In this document: positions 16,360-25,767 of the stretch, piece by piece | How positions within the stretch are numbered: the stretch's first letter is position 1 | Layout: each line of letters begins with the position of its first letter | NCBI GenBank assembly: GCA_016716535.1 | Contig: JADJWD010000001.1 | Location: forward strand, 310,001 to 374,000 | DNA from: Betaproteobacteria bacterium | Lineage (GTDB): Bacteria > Pseudomonadota > Gammaproteobacteria > Burkholderiales > Burkholderiaceae_C | DNA length: 64,000 bases | Direction of reading: 5' to 3' | The notes under the pieces: model-generated | Told to the model about the DNA's origin: nothing | Seen by the model: the letters and a program-made list of their open reading frames with translations, nothing else | Database searches by the model: none | Made by a program: the position numbers and the translations under genes

Positions 16360-17940
16360 ATGGACACCGGGATGCACCAGAGGCAGGACCATGAGTTCGC
16401 GTTCACCCCGCCTGCACGCCATCGCCGGTGCGCGCGCGCGTGGGCAACGGCCGCCGCACTGGCCGCCTTGACGGCCCTTGCCGCCTGCGGCGGCGACGGC
16501 GACCCACCCGCTTCCGCGCCGCGCGAACTGCCGCTGGACCGGTTGTCGATCGCCGCCCCGGTGGGCGGCAAGGAGCCGGTGACGGTGCAGCCCGAGGTCG
16601 ACGCCGACGAGGGCCCGTACACCGTGTCGACCAGCGACGCCAGGTGTGCGACGGCCGAGACCGTGGGCGTCGGCACGGTGCAGGTCAAGGGTGTCGCCGT
16701 GGGCTCATGCTCGGTGACGATCCGCTCGGCCGGCGGCGCGGCGATGACGCTGCCGGTGGAGGTGTACGACCCGTTCGTGCTCGACAACGGCGAGCTGGTG
16801 CTGACCTACACGAACCAGTTCGTCGAAGTCGGCCAGGAGATCATCCTCGGCGGCGTCATCTTCTACCAGCCGCTGCCGCCCGACGGCTTCACCGCCTTCG
16901 GCACCGCCATCGTCGACCGCGAGCACGGAGAAGCGGTGGCCAACAAGGTGGTCTTCGTCGTGAAGGCGAAGAACGCCACCGCGATGGTGCCGACGCACGC
17001 GTACGAGTTCGTGCGGCGCATCGCCTCCGTCTCGTACTACCGGCCGATCTGTCCCGCGGGCTACAAGGCACTCGGCACGGTGGTCAACGTGCCCGAGCCG
17101 GTGGCCGCCTCGCCGCTGGCCACGGCGTGCATCCGCGAGGACCTGACGACGCTCGGCCGCAACTCGCGCGCCATCGGCGTGGGTTTTGGCAGCAGCGCCG
17201 GTGCAGTGTTCTGGTGGGGCGTGGACCCGCCGCTCGATCCGGCGCTATCGAACGTGGACCTCGCGCCCGGCACGTTCCTCGCCGGCTTTCCGTGGCCGGC
17301 CGAGACGGCGGCGGTGCTGAGCGTGAAGCTGCCGGTGGTGGCCGACGTGCCGCGGCGCGCCTGGCGGCCGCGGCTGACGAGCAACCTGTGCCCGCCGCCG
17401 GGCTGGGAAACGAGGCCGGTGCTGACGCGCACGCTGCTCGTGCCCTTCACGCACATCGTCGGGCCCGCGGGCATGTCGGCGCCGGTGCGCGCTGCCACGT
17501 CGCCGTTCTACCGGCTCGAGCGCTTCGTCAACTTCAAGATGATGGCCTGCCGCTACAACGACACGAGCCTCGAGCAGCCGGCCGCGTTCACGTTCACGCG
17601 CGGCATCACGCGCTCGGAATCGCAGGCGTTCGAGACGCGCACCGGCGTCGAGGTCACCTTCGAGGCCGGCATCACGCTGAAGGACCTGTTCAACGCCGGC
17701 GTGACGACCAAGCTGAGCCTCGAGTTCGGCTACACGCGCACGACCGAGGTGAGCGAGTTGCAGCAGGAGGAAGGCACGTTCAGCTTCGACGCGGTGCCGC
17801 AGGCGACGACCGCGATCTTCCAGGATCACACCGTTTTCCGCGTCTACCAGCACGCCGGTGACCGCACCGACCTCGTCGGCACGACGCCGCCGCTGCACGG
17901 CATGTCGTTCGTCGTCACGCAGTACCCGCCGCCGCGCTGA
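16360..17940 (+). CDS. Vps62/DUF946-like lipoprotein with toxin-like beta-rich C-terminus
   Basis: A protein of 526 residues from ATG 16360. It has a basic N-terminus, a hydrophobic Ala/Leu stretch and a lipobox LAAC-GG, so it should be a lipoprotein anchored in the cell envelope. The middle resembles the Vps62/DUF946 family known from fungi and plants: a GGVIFYQPLPPDGFTAFGTA segment, then PAGYKALGTVV, and CIREDLT, with WWGVDPP and GTFLAGF later. The last about 120 residues are rich in alternating Thr/Ser/Glu with hydrophobics, as in beta-hairpins of aerolysin-like pore formers. Function unknown. The start is uncertain: 16303 and 16372 are also in frame, and the RBS spacing favours none clearly. 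Confidence 0.62.
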   Translation: MDTGMHQRQDHEFAFTPPARHRRCARAWATAAALAALTALAACGGDGDPPASAPRELPLDRLSIAAPVGGKEPVTVQPEVDADEGPYTVSTSDARCATAETVGVGTVQVKGVAVGSCSVTIRSAGGAAMTLPVEVYDPFVLDNGELVLTYTNQFVEVGQEIILGGVIFYQPLPPDGFTAFGTAIVDREHGEAVANKVVFVVKAKNATAMVPTHAYEFVRRIASVSYYRPICPAGYKALGTVVNVPEPVAASPLATACIREDLTTLGRNSRAIGVGFGSSAGAVFWWGVDPPLDPALSNVDLAPGTFLAGFPWPAETAAVLSVKLPVVADVPRRAWRPRLTSNLCPPPGWETRPVLTRTLLVPFTHIVGPAGMSAPVRAATSPFYRLERFVNFKMMACRYNDTSLEQPAAFTFTRGITRSESQAFETRTGVEVTFEAGITLKDLFNAGVTTKLSLEFGYTRTTEVSELQQEEGTFSFDAVPQATTAIFQDHTVFRVYQHAGDRTDLVGTTPPLHGMSFVVTQYPPPR

Positions 17941-18045
17941 ACGCCCGGGGCGGCCCCGGCACGAACGAGCGGCCGCTCGCCCGCGGCGAGAGGCGGCTCG
18001 CGGGTCATGGCCGCGCCGTTCTGCTATATGGGTCGGCGCGCCGCC

Positions 18046-18186
18046 ATGGTCACCGCCACCTTCCGCTTCTACGAGGAGCTGAACGCCGCCGACAACGCCC
18101 TGATCTCACGCGCCAGGCCGGCCTGGCTTCGCGTATATCCTGCGCCCGCAGTGGGAACTTCGCGAACGCTCCGGCGCTCAGCCTGA
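18046..18186 (+). pseudogene. Possible remnant of a Mut7-C/ubiquitin-like domain gene
   Basis: A 46-codon frame starting MVTATFRFYEELNAADN. From memory, MxTATFRFYEELN is the opening of Burkholderiales proteins with an N-terminal ubiquitin-like plus Mut7-C RNase domain (about 250 residues). Here the match stops after about 13 residues and the frame then reads unrelated sequence to a stop at 18184-18186, directly before mscS. It may be a deletion scar or chance. Confidence 0.3.
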
Positions 18187-18187
18187 G

Positions 18188-19351
18188 ATGCCCATCGAAC
18201 TGCCCGCCTGGATCCCCGCCCCGCTCGCTGCCTGGCTGCCCGTGCTGCTGCCGGCACTGGCCGCGATGCTGCTCGCGCACGTCGGATTTCGCATCGGCCT
18301 GCGCATCGTGCGGCATGCGGTCGAAGGCCGTGCGAAGGCGAGCACCGTCGTCGAGGCCGCACGGCCCGCTGCGCGCATCGTCGTGCCGCTGTTCGCGCTG
18401 AACGTCGTGCTGCAAGGCGCGCCGGCCGAGCTGGCCGGACTCGTGTCGCTGCAGCGGCTCGTCGGCATGGCGCTGATCGCCTCGGTGACCTGGCTCGTCG
18501 CCGCGGTCATCAACGGCTTCGCGAAGGCGGTGATCGACGCCTATCCGATCACCGTCACCGACAACCTCGGCGCGCGCCGCATCCACACGCAGGCGCGCGT
18601 GCTGGCGCGCACCGTCGTCGGCATCGTCGTGCTGCTGGGCGGCTCGCTGATGCTGATGGTGCTGCCGGGCGTGCGCCAGCTCGGCGCGAGCCTGCTCGCG
18701 TCGGCGGGCCTCGTGGGCATCGTCGCCGGCTTCGCGGCGCGGCCGGTGCTCGGCAACATCATCGCGGGGCTGCAGATCGGGCTGACGCAGCCGATCCGCA
18801 TCGACGATGTCGTCATCGTCGAAGGCGAATGGGGCGTCATCGAGGAGATCACCAGCGCCTACGTCGTCGTACGCATCTGGGACCAGCGGCGTCTTGTGGT
18901 GCCGCTGTCGTACTGGGTCGAGAAGCCGTTCCAGAACTGGACGCGCGCCACGGCCGAGCTGATCGGCACCGTCTACCTGTGGGTGGACTACCGCATGCCG
19001 CTGGCGCCGCTGCGCGAGATGCTGCAACGCACCTGCGAGGGCACGCCGCTATGGGACCGGCGCTTCTGCCTGCTGCAGGTGGTGGAGGCCGGCGAGCACG
19101 CGATGCAGCTGCGCTGCCTGGTGACCGCGGCCGATGCGTCGCGCGCCTGGGACCTGCGCTGCCACGTGCGTGAGCAGCTGCTGGACTTCATGCAGCGCGA
19201 GTACCCGCAGTTCCTGCCGCGCCAGCGCGCGGAGGTGAGCGGCGAGGTCAGCGCCGGTCAAGGCGCCGGGCCGGGCGCTGAGGTCAGCGCCGAGGGGGGC
19301 GGTGCGCTCAGAGCGGCAGCGCCGCCGGCTTCACCGCCCTCACCTGCTTGA
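18188..19351 (+). CDS. mscS: Small-conductance mechanosensitive channel (MscS family)
   Basis: A 387-residue inner-membrane channel that opens on membrane tension to release solutes. It has an N-terminal hydrophobic half with about four helices, then the pore helix and beta domain: ASAGLVGIVAGFAARPVLGNIIAGLQIGLTQPIRIDDVVIVEGEWGVIEEI-type segment, very typical of MscS. The C-terminal alpha-beta domain ends in a Gly/Ala/Glu tail. Longer than E. coli MscS (286) owing to an extra N-terminal helix pair. It ends 3 bp from the convergent cold-shock gene, leaving no room for a terminator between them. Confidence 0.93.
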   Translation: MPIELPAWIPAPLAAWLPVLLPALAAMLLAHVGFRIGLRIVRHAVEGRAKASTVVEAARPAARIVVPLFALNVVLQGAPAELAGLVSLQRLVGMALIASVTWLVAAVINGFAKAVIDAYPITVTDNLGARRIHTQARVLARTVVGIVVLLGGSLMLMVLPGVRQLGASLLASAGLVGIVAGFAARPVLGNIIAGLQIGLTQPIRIDDVVIVEGEWGVIEEITSAYVVVRIWDQRRLVVPLSYWVEKPFQNWTRATAELIGTVYLWVDYRMPLAPLREMLQRTCEGTPLWDRRFCLLQVVEAGEHAMQLRCLVTAADASRAWDLRCHVREQLLDFMQREYPQFLPRQRAEVSGEVSAGQGAGPGAEVSAEGGGALRAAAPPASPPSPA

Positions 19352-19354
19352 CGC

Positions 19355-19564
19355 TCAGAGCGGACGGATGCGCGAGGCCTGCGGGCCCTTCTGGCCTTGC
19401 GTCACCTCGAACTCGACGCGCTGGTTCTCGGTCAGCGTCTTGAAGCCCGTGCCCTGGATTTCCTTGAAGTGGGCAAACAGGTCCTTGCCGCCGTTGTCCG
19501 GGGCAATGAAGCCGAAGCCCTTGCTTTCGTTGAACCACTTCACGGTTCCGGTTTCAGTCGTCAT
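19355..19564 (-). CDS. Cold-shock protein (CspA family)
   Basis: A 69-residue single cold-shock domain (OB fold) that binds single-stranded RNA/DNA. RNP1 (KGFGFI) and RNP2 (DLFAHF; more often VFVHF) are both present, with the opening [12 protein letters not shown]. The length is normal. It lies 106 bp downstream of infA on the same strand with a strong hairpin in between, so it may be read from the infA promoter or its own. An AAGGA-like RBS lies about 8-12 bases upstream of the ATG. Confidence 0.96.
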   Translation of the reverse strand: MTTETGTVKWFNESKGFGFIAPDNGGKDLFAHFKEIQGTGFKTLTENQRVEFEVTQGQKGPQASRIRPL

Positions 19565-19626
19565 GTCTTTCGATCCTTGCTGGATGCGTTAGGGGTGCCA
19601 CGGCTCATTGCCGCGGCGGGGTGGCA

Positions 19627-19645
19627 GCCTGCGCGGGGCGCAGGC
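19627..19645 (-). promoter_or_regulatory. 8-bp hairpin between infA and the cold-shock gene
   Basis: GCCTGCGC and GCGCAGGC pair perfectly around a 3-base loop, 26 bases after the infA stop. No T-run follows on either strand, so it is a candidate RNA-processing or attenuation structure in the infA-csp transcript rather than a clear terminator. Confidence 0.4.
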
Positions 19646-19670
19646 CGGTTGCTCGGTTGAATGGGGGCCG

Positions 19671-19931
19671 TCAGCGGCGCGGCGCGCGCGGCGCCATCGG
19701 CGCGGCACGGCGGTCGAGGTGGCGGAAGGTGATGCGGCCCTTGGTCATGTCGTAGGGCGACAACTCCAGCGAGACGCTGTCGCCGGCCAGCACGCGGATG
19801 TGGTTCTTGCGCATCTTGCCGCCGGCGTAGGCGATCAACTCGTGGCCGTTCTCGAGCGTCACGCGGAAGCGCGAGTCGGGCAGGATCTCGTTGACGACGC
19901 CTTGCATCTCGATGAGTTCTTCCTTGGCCAT
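19671..19931 (-). CDS. infA: Translation initiation factor IF-1
   Basis: An 86-residue S1/OB-fold protein that binds the ribosomal A site during initiation. [37 protein letters not shown] and [13 protein letters not shown] are diagnostic. It has a short Arg/Pro-rich tail (about 15 residues) beyond the 72-residue E. coli length. It is not beside rpmJ/rpsM as the ribosomal-operon infA is, so it looks like the second, stand-alone infA often carried by beta-proteobacteria next to a cold-shock gene. The start at 19931 is fixed by the family's MAKE opening. Confidence 0.95.
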   Translation of the reverse strand: MAKEELIEMQGVVNEILPDSRFRVTLENGHELIAYAGGKMRKNHIRVLAGDSVSLELSPYDMTKGRITFRHLDRRAAPMAPRAPRR

Positions 19932-20411
19932 CAGGGGGTCACTCCGGGGTCTTGAAGGTGTGGGATCGGGGCGGGGCCGCTCGAGTTGTCCGAGCCGCTC
20001 GCCGGCGCAACGGATGCGACGGCTGTTCTCTCGCGGCACGGGCCGCGGCCTGGATGTCTCTTGACGCGCGGGTGCGCGCGGGCGACGGATGAACCTGTCC
20101 CGTGGCTCGCCTGCAGGGTCACTCGCTGCGGGCTGGCGCCACCCGGATCCGCCGATGGCAGCGCCATCGAAAGCCCCGTGGATGGAGATCCACTCGTGAT
20201 CTCGGCCGCGCGACGCTCTCTCGATACCTTCGTTGCCACCAGCATCGATGGCCGCGCGAGCCAACGGGTGAGTCTACCATCGGTCGGCTTTGCGCGCTTG
20301 CGCAGCCTTTCGACGGCCCGAAGGCTGCGCCACCACGCCAACGTTGAGCCAGGTCAGACGGCACGCACCGCGCGCCGCGCGGCGATGACGCCGCGCGCGT
20401 ACCTTCGCCTG
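19932..20411. other. Intergenic region between divergent infA and phaC
   Basis: 480 bp with no convincing gene. Open frames run through it on both strands but have no recognisable protein content. It must hold the infA promoter and the phaC promoter. The only structure I see is a perfect 10-bp hairpin at 20300-20330. Confidence 0.6.
20300..20330 (+). promoter_or_regulatory. Perfect 10-bp stem-loop upstream of phaC
   Basis: Arms GCGCAGCCTT (20300-20309) and AAGGCTGCGC (20321-20330) flank an 11-base loop, ending 81 bases before the chosen phaC start. No T-tract follows, so it is not a typical terminator; it could be a leader structure or a protein-binding palindrome. Confidence 0.35.
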
Positions 20412-22271
20412 ATGGACACGCGCGCTGTGCAAACCGATCCCTGCGACCCCGACTCACCGGATTCACCCCGCCTCGCCGAGCCGGTGCCGCTGGCCGACTT
20501 CGACCGCGCGCTGCGCGCCGCCAGCGCACGTGTGAGCCACGGCATCGCCTGGCCTTCGCTGCTGACGGCGTGGAGCGACTGGGCCATCCATCTCGCCACG
20601 GCGCCCGGCAAGCAGGCCGAACTCGTCGCCAAGGCTTGGCGCAAGGGCGCACGGCTGGCCCGCCACGCGTTCGAACGCGCGCAGTCACCCAACGCCGACC
20701 CGTGCATCGAGCCTTTGCCGCAGGACCGGCGCTTTCGCGATCCGGCCTGGCAGCAGTTCCCGTTCGACCTCGTCTACCAGGCGTTCCTGCTGCAGCAGCA
20801 GTGGTGGTGGAACGCCACCACCGACGTGAAGGGCGTCACTGCGCCGCATCAGCGGCTCGTCTCGTTCGTCGCCCGCCAGGCGCTGGACGTGTTGAGCCCG
20901 TCGAACTTCGTCGCGACCAACCCCGAGGTGCTGCGCCGCACGGCCGAGACCGGCGGCATGAACTTGATCGGCGGCGCGGTCGACTTCGCGCAAGACTGGC
21001 TGGCACTCGTCGGCGGCATGCCGCGCCGTGACGGCGTGCGCCTGCAGCCGGGCCGCGATGTCGCCGTGACGCCCGGCCGTGTCGTCCATCGCAACCACCT
21101 GATCGAGCTGATCCAGTACGCGCCGACGACCGCCGAGGTGCACCCCGAGCCGGTGCTGATCGTGCCCTCGTGCGTGCTGAAGTACTACATCCTGGACCTG
21201 TCGTCGGCGAACTCGCTCGTGCGCCACCTCGTCGATGCCGGCCACACGGTGTTCATGGTCTCGTGGCGCAACCCGGACCTGCGCGACCGCGACCTCGGCG
21301 TCGAGGACTATCTGCGGCAAGGCGTGCGCGCCGCCATCGATGCGGTGGCGCGCATCGTGCAGGGACGGCGCCTGCACGCCGCCGGCTACTGTCTGGGCGG
21401 CACGTTCCTCGCGGCCGTCGCGGCATCGATGGCCGCCGAAGACGACGAGCGCCTCGCCTCGCTGACGCTGCTGGCCGCCGAGACCGACTTCACCGAGGCC
21501 GGCGAGCTGTCGATCTTCATCGACGAGAGCCAGCTCGCGCACCTCGACGACCTGACCTGGCAGCAGGGCTATCTCGACGGCGCGCAGATGGCCGGCGCCT
21601 TCCTGCTGCTGAATTCGGCCGACCTCGTGTGGTCGCGCAACGTGCGCGCCTACCTGATGAACGAGGCGCCCGCCGGCACCGACCTCGCCTCGTGGAACGC
21701 CGACACGACGCGCCTGCCGCATCGCCTGCACGCCGAGTACCTGCGGGCGCTCTACCTCAACAACGACCTCGCGTCGAGCCGCCTGCGCGTCGGCGGCCGG
21801 CCGGTGGCGCTGTCGGACATCCGCGTGCCGGTGTTCCTCATCGGCACCGAACGCGACCACGTCTCGCCGTGGCGCTCGGTCTACAAGCTGCACCAGCTGG
21901 CCGACACCGAGATCACGTTCTGCCTGACGAGCGGCGGGCACAACGTGGGCATCGTCAACCCGCCGCAGGCGGACGTGGATGGGCGGCACTACCGCATCGG
22001 CACGCATGCCGCGGCCGGCGACCGCTACGTCGATCCCGAGGTGTGGCTGGCGCGCACGCCGGCGCAGCCAGGCTCGTGGTGGCCGGCGTGGTTCGAGTGG
22101 TTGAGTGCGCACTCGGGCCGGCGCGCGGCGCCGCCGGCGATGGGGGGTGCGGGGGCGAAGAATGGGCGCGGTGGGAAGGGCCGTGCAGGCCGTGCAGGCC
22201 GTGCGGGCGGCGCGAACGGCGCAGGCGAAGATCTCGGCGCGGCCCCCGGCACCTACGTGTTGATGCGCTGA
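20412..22271 (+). CDS. phaC: Poly-beta-hydroxyalkanoate synthase (PhaC)
   Basis: About 619 residues; polymerises 3-hydroxyacyl-CoA to PHB on granules. It has an N-terminal PHBC_N domain ([14 protein letters not shown] and [14 protein letters not shown]), then the alpha/beta-hydrolase synthase domain. The lipase-like box GYCLGG holds the catalytic Cys at about residue 327, with the Asp in ERDHVSPW and the His in SGGHNVG. The C-terminus has a low-complexity Gly/Arg/Ala stretch encoded by short GGCCGTGCA repeats near 22180-22205. The start is uncertain: ATG 20385 is also in frame and neither has a clear RBS. No phaA/phaB or phaE is adjacent, so it may be an accessory synthase. Confidence 0.92.
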   Translation: MDTRAVQTDPCDPDSPDSPRLAEPVPLADFDRALRAASARVSHGIAWPSLLTAWSDWAIHLATAPGKQAELVAKAWRKGARLARHAFERAQSPNADPCIEPLPQDRRFRDPAWQQFPFDLVYQAFLLQQQWWWNATTDVKGVTAPHQRLVSFVARQALDVLSPSNFVATNPEVLRRTAETGGMNLIGGAVDFAQDWLALVGGMPRRDGVRLQPGRDVAVTPGRVVHRNHLIELIQYAPTTAEVHPEPVLIVPSCVLKYYILDLSSANSLVRHLVDAGHTVFMVSWRNPDLRDRDLGVEDYLRQGVRAAIDAVARIVQGRRLHAAGYCLGGTFLAAVAASMAAEDDERLASLTLLAAETDFTEAGELSIFIDESQLAHLDDLTWQQGYLDGAQMAGAFLLLNSADLVWSRNVRAYLMNEAPAGTDLASWNADTTRLPHRLHAEYLRALYLNNDLASSRLRVGGRPVALSDIRVPVFLIGTERDHVSPWRSVYKLHQLADTEITFCLTSGGHNVGIVNPPQADVDGRHYRIGTHAAAGDRYVDPEVWLARTPAQPGSWWPAWFEWLSAHSGRRAAPPAMGGAGAKNGRGGKGRAGRAGRAGGANGAGEDLGAAPGTYVLMR

Positions 22272-22377
22272 GGCGCCGAGGCGTCAACGCGCCGGGGCGG
22301 CGCCGCGAGAAGGCGCACGGCGGTGCCGGCACGCGGGCCGCGCGATCATCGCGCCGTCGTCCACGAAGGAGCCCGCC

Positions 22378-23793
22378 ATGGCCGCCCCCCCGCGCATCGA
22401 ACACGACAGCTTCGGCCCGATCGAGGTGCCGGGCGAGCGCCTGTGGGGCGCGCAGACGCAGCGCTCGCGCGAGCACTTCGCGATCTCCGGCGAGCGCCTC
22501 CCGATGGAACTCGTGCGGGCGCTGGCTCGCGTCAAGGCCGCCGCGGCCGAGGTCAACGCCGAACTGGGCCTGCTCGACGCGGCGAAGGCCGCCGCCATCG
22601 CCGAAGCCGCGCGCGAGGTGCTCGAAGGCCGGCACGACGACGAGTTCCCGCTCGTTGTCTGGCAGACGGGCTCGGGCACGCAGAGCCACATGAACGCCAA
22701 CGAGGTGCTCGCCAACCGCGCCTCGCAGCTGATGGGCGGGCCCGTCGGCGCCGGCCGGCGCGTGCACGCCAACGACGACGTGAACCTCGGCCAGTCGTCC
22801 AACGACGTCTTCCCGACGGCGATGAACGTCGCCGCGGTGTTGGCGATCGAAGGCGTGCTCGTGCCGGCGCTGGACACGCTGCACACGACGCTGGCAGCGA
22901 AGGCGGCGGCGTTCGCCGGCATCGTCAAGATCGGCCGCACGCATCTGCAGGACGCGACGCCGCTGACGCTCGGCCAGGAGATCTCGGGCTGGGCGGCGCA
23001 GCTCGCGCATGCACGCGCGCACCTGCTGGCCACGCTGCCGCACCTGCGCGAGCTGGCGATCGGCGGCACGGCGGTCGGCACGGGCCTGAACGCGCACCCC
23101 GAGTTCGGGCCGCGCATGGCGCAGGCGCTCGGCCGCGCCTGCGGCACCGCGTTCACGAGCGCGCCGAACAAGTTCGAGGCGCTCGCCGCGCACGACGCGC
23201 ACGTGCACGCACACGGCGCGCTGAAGGGGCTGGCCGCGGCGCTGACGAAGATCGCCAACGACGTGCGCTGGCTCGCCTCCGGCCCGCGCGCGGGCCTGGG
23301 CGAACTGCGTATCCCGGAGAACGAGCCCGGCAGCTCGATCATGCCGGGCAAGGTCAACCCGACGCAGTGCGAGGCGCTGACGATGGCCTGCTGCCAGGTG
23401 CTCGGCAACGACGTGACGATCGGCGTCGCCGGCGCCTCGGGCGCCTTCGAGCTGAACGTCTACAAGCCGGTGATCGCGCACGCCTTCATGCAGAGCGTGC
23501 GGCTGCTCGCCGACGGCATGCGCAGCTTCGACGCGCACTGCGCGCGGGGCATCGAGCCCGACCGCGCGCGCATCGGCGAACTGGTGCAGCGCTCGCTGAT
23601 GCTGGTGACGGCGCTGAACCCGCACATCGGCTACGACCGCGCCGCCGAGATCGCCAAGCGCGCGCACCGCGAGGGGCTGACACTGCGCGAGGTGGCGCTC
23701 GCTTCAGGCCACGTCAGCGCCGAGGATTTCGACGCCTGGGTGCGCGCCGAACAGATGACGGGGACGGCCGCCATGGCCGGCCCGGCGCGCTGA
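22378..23793 (+). CDS. fumC: Class II fumarate hydratase
   Basis: A 471-residue homotetrameric, iron-free TCA-cycle enzyme that converts fumarate to malate. Family motifs include [13 protein letters not shown], the [18 protein letters not shown] region, the TxLQDATP catalytic-site region and the superfamily signature [11 protein letters not shown] with the catalytic Ser loop. The length is normal. GAAGGAG lies 6-7 bases before the ATG. It is monocistronic between phaC and a small convergent gene. Confidence 0.97.
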   Translation: MAAPPRIEHDSFGPIEVPGERLWGAQTQRSREHFAISGERLPMELVRALARVKAAAAEVNAELGLLDAAKAAAIAEAAREVLEGRHDDEFPLVVWQTGSGTQSHMNANEVLANRASQLMGGPVGAGRRVHANDDVNLGQSSNDVFPTAMNVAAVLAIEGVLVPALDTLHTTLAAKAAAFAGIVKIGRTHLQDATPLTLGQEISGWAAQLAHARAHLLATLPHLRELAIGGTAVGTGLNAHPEFGPRMAQALGRACGTAFTSAPNKFEALAAHDAHVHAHGALKGLAAALTKIANDVRWLASGPRAGLGELRIPENEPGSSIMPGKVNPTQCEALTMACCQVLGNDVTIGVAGASGAFELNVYKPVIAHAFMQSVRLLADGMRSFDAHCARGIEPDRARIGELVQRSLMLVTALNPHIGYDRAAEIAKRAHREGLTLREVALASGHVSAEDFDAWVRAEQMTGTAAMAGPAR

Positions 23794-23806
23794 AGGTGCG
23801 GCGCGC

Positions 23807-23992
23807 TTACTGCTGCGCCGTCGACACGACGGGCGCGTGCGTCGCAGCTTCGGCCTGCAGCAGGGCGGCCTGCGCCGGCCGCGTGACGAGCGCGGAAACG
23901 AAGGCCGCAGCGGCGGCGATGTACAGCAGCGGCAGCTTGCGGCGAAGCGTGTCGCCGAGCGTGCGGCGCGGGTTGCGGCATTGAAGCGGCAT
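23807..23992 (-). CDS. Small predicted exported or membrane protein
   Basis: A 61-residue frame with a basic N-terminus (RNPRRTLGDTLRRK), one hydrophobic stretch (LPLLYIAAAAAFVSALV) and an Ala-rich tail after a possible AQA cleavage site. GGGAG sits about 9 bases before the ATG. It is convergent with fumC, 13 bp apart. No family recognised. It could be a small exported protein; short high-GC frames are prone to false calls. Confidence 0.45.
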   Translation of the reverse strand: MPLQCRNPRRTLGDTLRRKLPLLYIAAAAAFVSALVTRPAQAALLQAEAATHAPVVSTAQQ

Positions 23993-24135
23993 GACGTTGG
24001 CTCTCCCGGAAAAGGCAGGATGATCCCCGACCGTCCCGCCGATCCCACCCCAGCGTCACCGTCGATTACCGCACTTACGATGCGGGCCGCGCCTCGCGTC
24101 ATTTCTCCAACCACTTTTCGCATTACTTCCGAACC

Positions 24136-25767
24136 ATGCCCGACATCGCCTCGTCATTTGTCGTGCCCATGCGGCGCCCGGCGCGGCGCCTGATCGTCGC
24201 GTTCGCGCTGCTGGCCGCACTGGGCACCGGCCCGCTGCACGCGGCCGCGCTGCGCGTGGCCAGCGCCTTCGACCCGCAGACGATGGATCCGCATGCGCTG
24301 GCACTGCTGTACCACTCGCGCATCGCGTTCCAGATCCACGAAAGCCTGACCAGCCGCGACGAGCGGTTCAAGCTCGAACCGGCGCTTGCCACCTCGTGGC
24401 AGGCGACGAGTCCGACGACCTGGCGCTTCAAGCTGCGCCAGGGCGTCAAGTTCCACGACGGCAGCGCCTTCACCGCCGACGACGCGGTGTTCTCGATCGA
24501 GCGCACGATGGCGCCGCCGTCGCAGCGCGCCTTCCAGCTGAAGGGCGTGAAGGCGGTGAAGAAGGTCGACGACGCGACGATCGAGTTCCAGCTCGAAGCG
24601 CCCGACGCGGTGCTGCCCGAGAAGCTGCAGTTCGTCGCGATGATGAGCCGCGCCTGGGCCGAGAAGCACGGCGCCGTGAAGGCGCAGGACTTCAACGCCA
24701 AGCAGGAGACGTTCACGGTGCGCAACGCGAACGGCACCGGGCCGTTCCAGCTTTCGAGCTTCCAGCCCGACGTGCGCGTCGTGTTGAAGCGCCACGACGG
24801 CTGGTGGGGCTGGGCCGACAAAGGCGCCGATGGCCGCCCGCGCCACGGCAACCTCACCGAAGTGAGCTTCGTGCCGATCCGCAGTGACGCGACAAGGCTC
24901 GCCGCGCTCGCCTCGGGCGAGATCGATCTCGTGCTCGACCCGCCGTACCAGGACATCGCGCGCCTGAAGGCCGACACGCGCATCACGCTCCAGCAGACGG
25001 CCGACATCGGCCAGCAGTACCTCACGTTCGACCAGGCGCGCGACGAGCTGGAGTTCAGCGACGTGAAGGGCAAGAACCCCTTCAAGGACCTGCGCGTGCG
25101 CCGCGCCGTCTACCACGCGATCAACGTGCCGCTGATCATCGACAAGGTGCTGCGCGGCCAGGGCACGCCGACCGGCGCGTTCCTCTCGCCGCTGGTCGAC
25201 GGCAGCCCGCCGGACCTCGACAAACGATTGCCGTTCGACCCCGCCAGGGCGCGCGCGCTGCTCGCCGAGGCGGGCTATCCGAACGGCTTCGCCGTGACGC
25301 TGGACTGCGTCAACGTCGCCTGGCGCGAGAACGCCTGCCAGGCGATGGCGGCGATGCTGACGCAGGTGGGCATCCGCACGACGCTGCGCAGCAGCACCAC
25401 CGGCACCTTCTTCCCGAAGCTGAGCCAGGGCACGGCGAGCTTCATCGAATACGGCTGGACCGCCGCACCCGACGCGTGGAACTCGCTGAACGCGCTTTTT
25501 CGCACCTTCGACCGCGCCGGCTTCGGCACCTTCAACGCCGGCCGCTACAGCAATCCGAAAGTCGACACGCTGATCGACCAGATCCGCACAGAACCCGACC
25601 TCACCCGCCGCCGCGCGATGGTGACGACGGTGCTGCGCCTCGTCGCCGAAGACCTGCCCTACATCCCGCTGTACCGGCGCACGCTCACCTGGGCGATGAA
25701 GAAGAACGTGAGCGTCGTGCAGTGGCCGAACGACACGATGGAACTGCGCTGGGTGCGCGTGAAGTAG
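24136..25767 (+). CDS. Peptide/nickel-type ABC transporter substrate-binding protein (SBP family 5)
   Basis: A 543-residue periplasmic binding protein. The signal peptide is R-R-L-I-V-A-F-A-L-L ending LHAAALRVA. The SBP_bac_5 pattern is clear: SAFDPQTMDPHAL, LATSWQ..SPTTWRFKLRQGVKFHDGSAFTADDAVFSIERT and VRRAVYHAINVPLIIDKVL. Members bind oligopeptides, nickel or other solutes. No permease or ATPase genes are adjacent, so it is an orphan binding protein. An alternative start is the Met at 24169, giving a tighter signal peptide. Its last 83 bp overlap the convergent thermonuclease gene. Confidence 0.9.
   Translation: MPDIASSFVVPMRRPARRLIVAFALLAALGTGPLHAAALRVASAFDPQTMDPHALALLYHSRIAFQIHESLTSRDERFKLEPALATSWQATSPTTWRFKLRQGVKFHDGSAFTADDAVFSIERTMAPPSQRAFQLKGVKAVKKVDDATIEFQLEAPDAVLPEKLQFVAMMSRAWAEKHGAVKAQDFNAKQETFTVRNANGTGPFQLSSFQPDVRVVLKRHDGWWGWADKGADGRPRHGNLTEVSFVPIRSDATRLAALASGEIDLVLDPPYQDIARLKADTRITLQQTADIGQQYLTFDQARDELEFSDVKGKNPFKDLRVRRAVYHAINVPLIIDKVLRGQGTPTGAFLSPLVDGSPPDLDKRLPFDPARARALLAEAGYPNGFAVTLDCVNVAWRENACQAMAAMLTQVGIRTTLRSSTTGTFFPKLSQGTASFIEYGWTAAPDAWNSLNALFRTFDRAGFGTFNAGRYSNPKVDTLIDQIRTEPDLTRRRAMVTTVLRLVAEDLPYIPLYRRTLTWAMKKNVSVVQWPNDTMELRWVRVK

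Noticed and set aside
15009..16787. A 592-codon minus-strand open frame across 15-16.8 kb
   Set aside because: It runs antisense through three plus-strand genes with signal peptides or folds and has no motif of its own.
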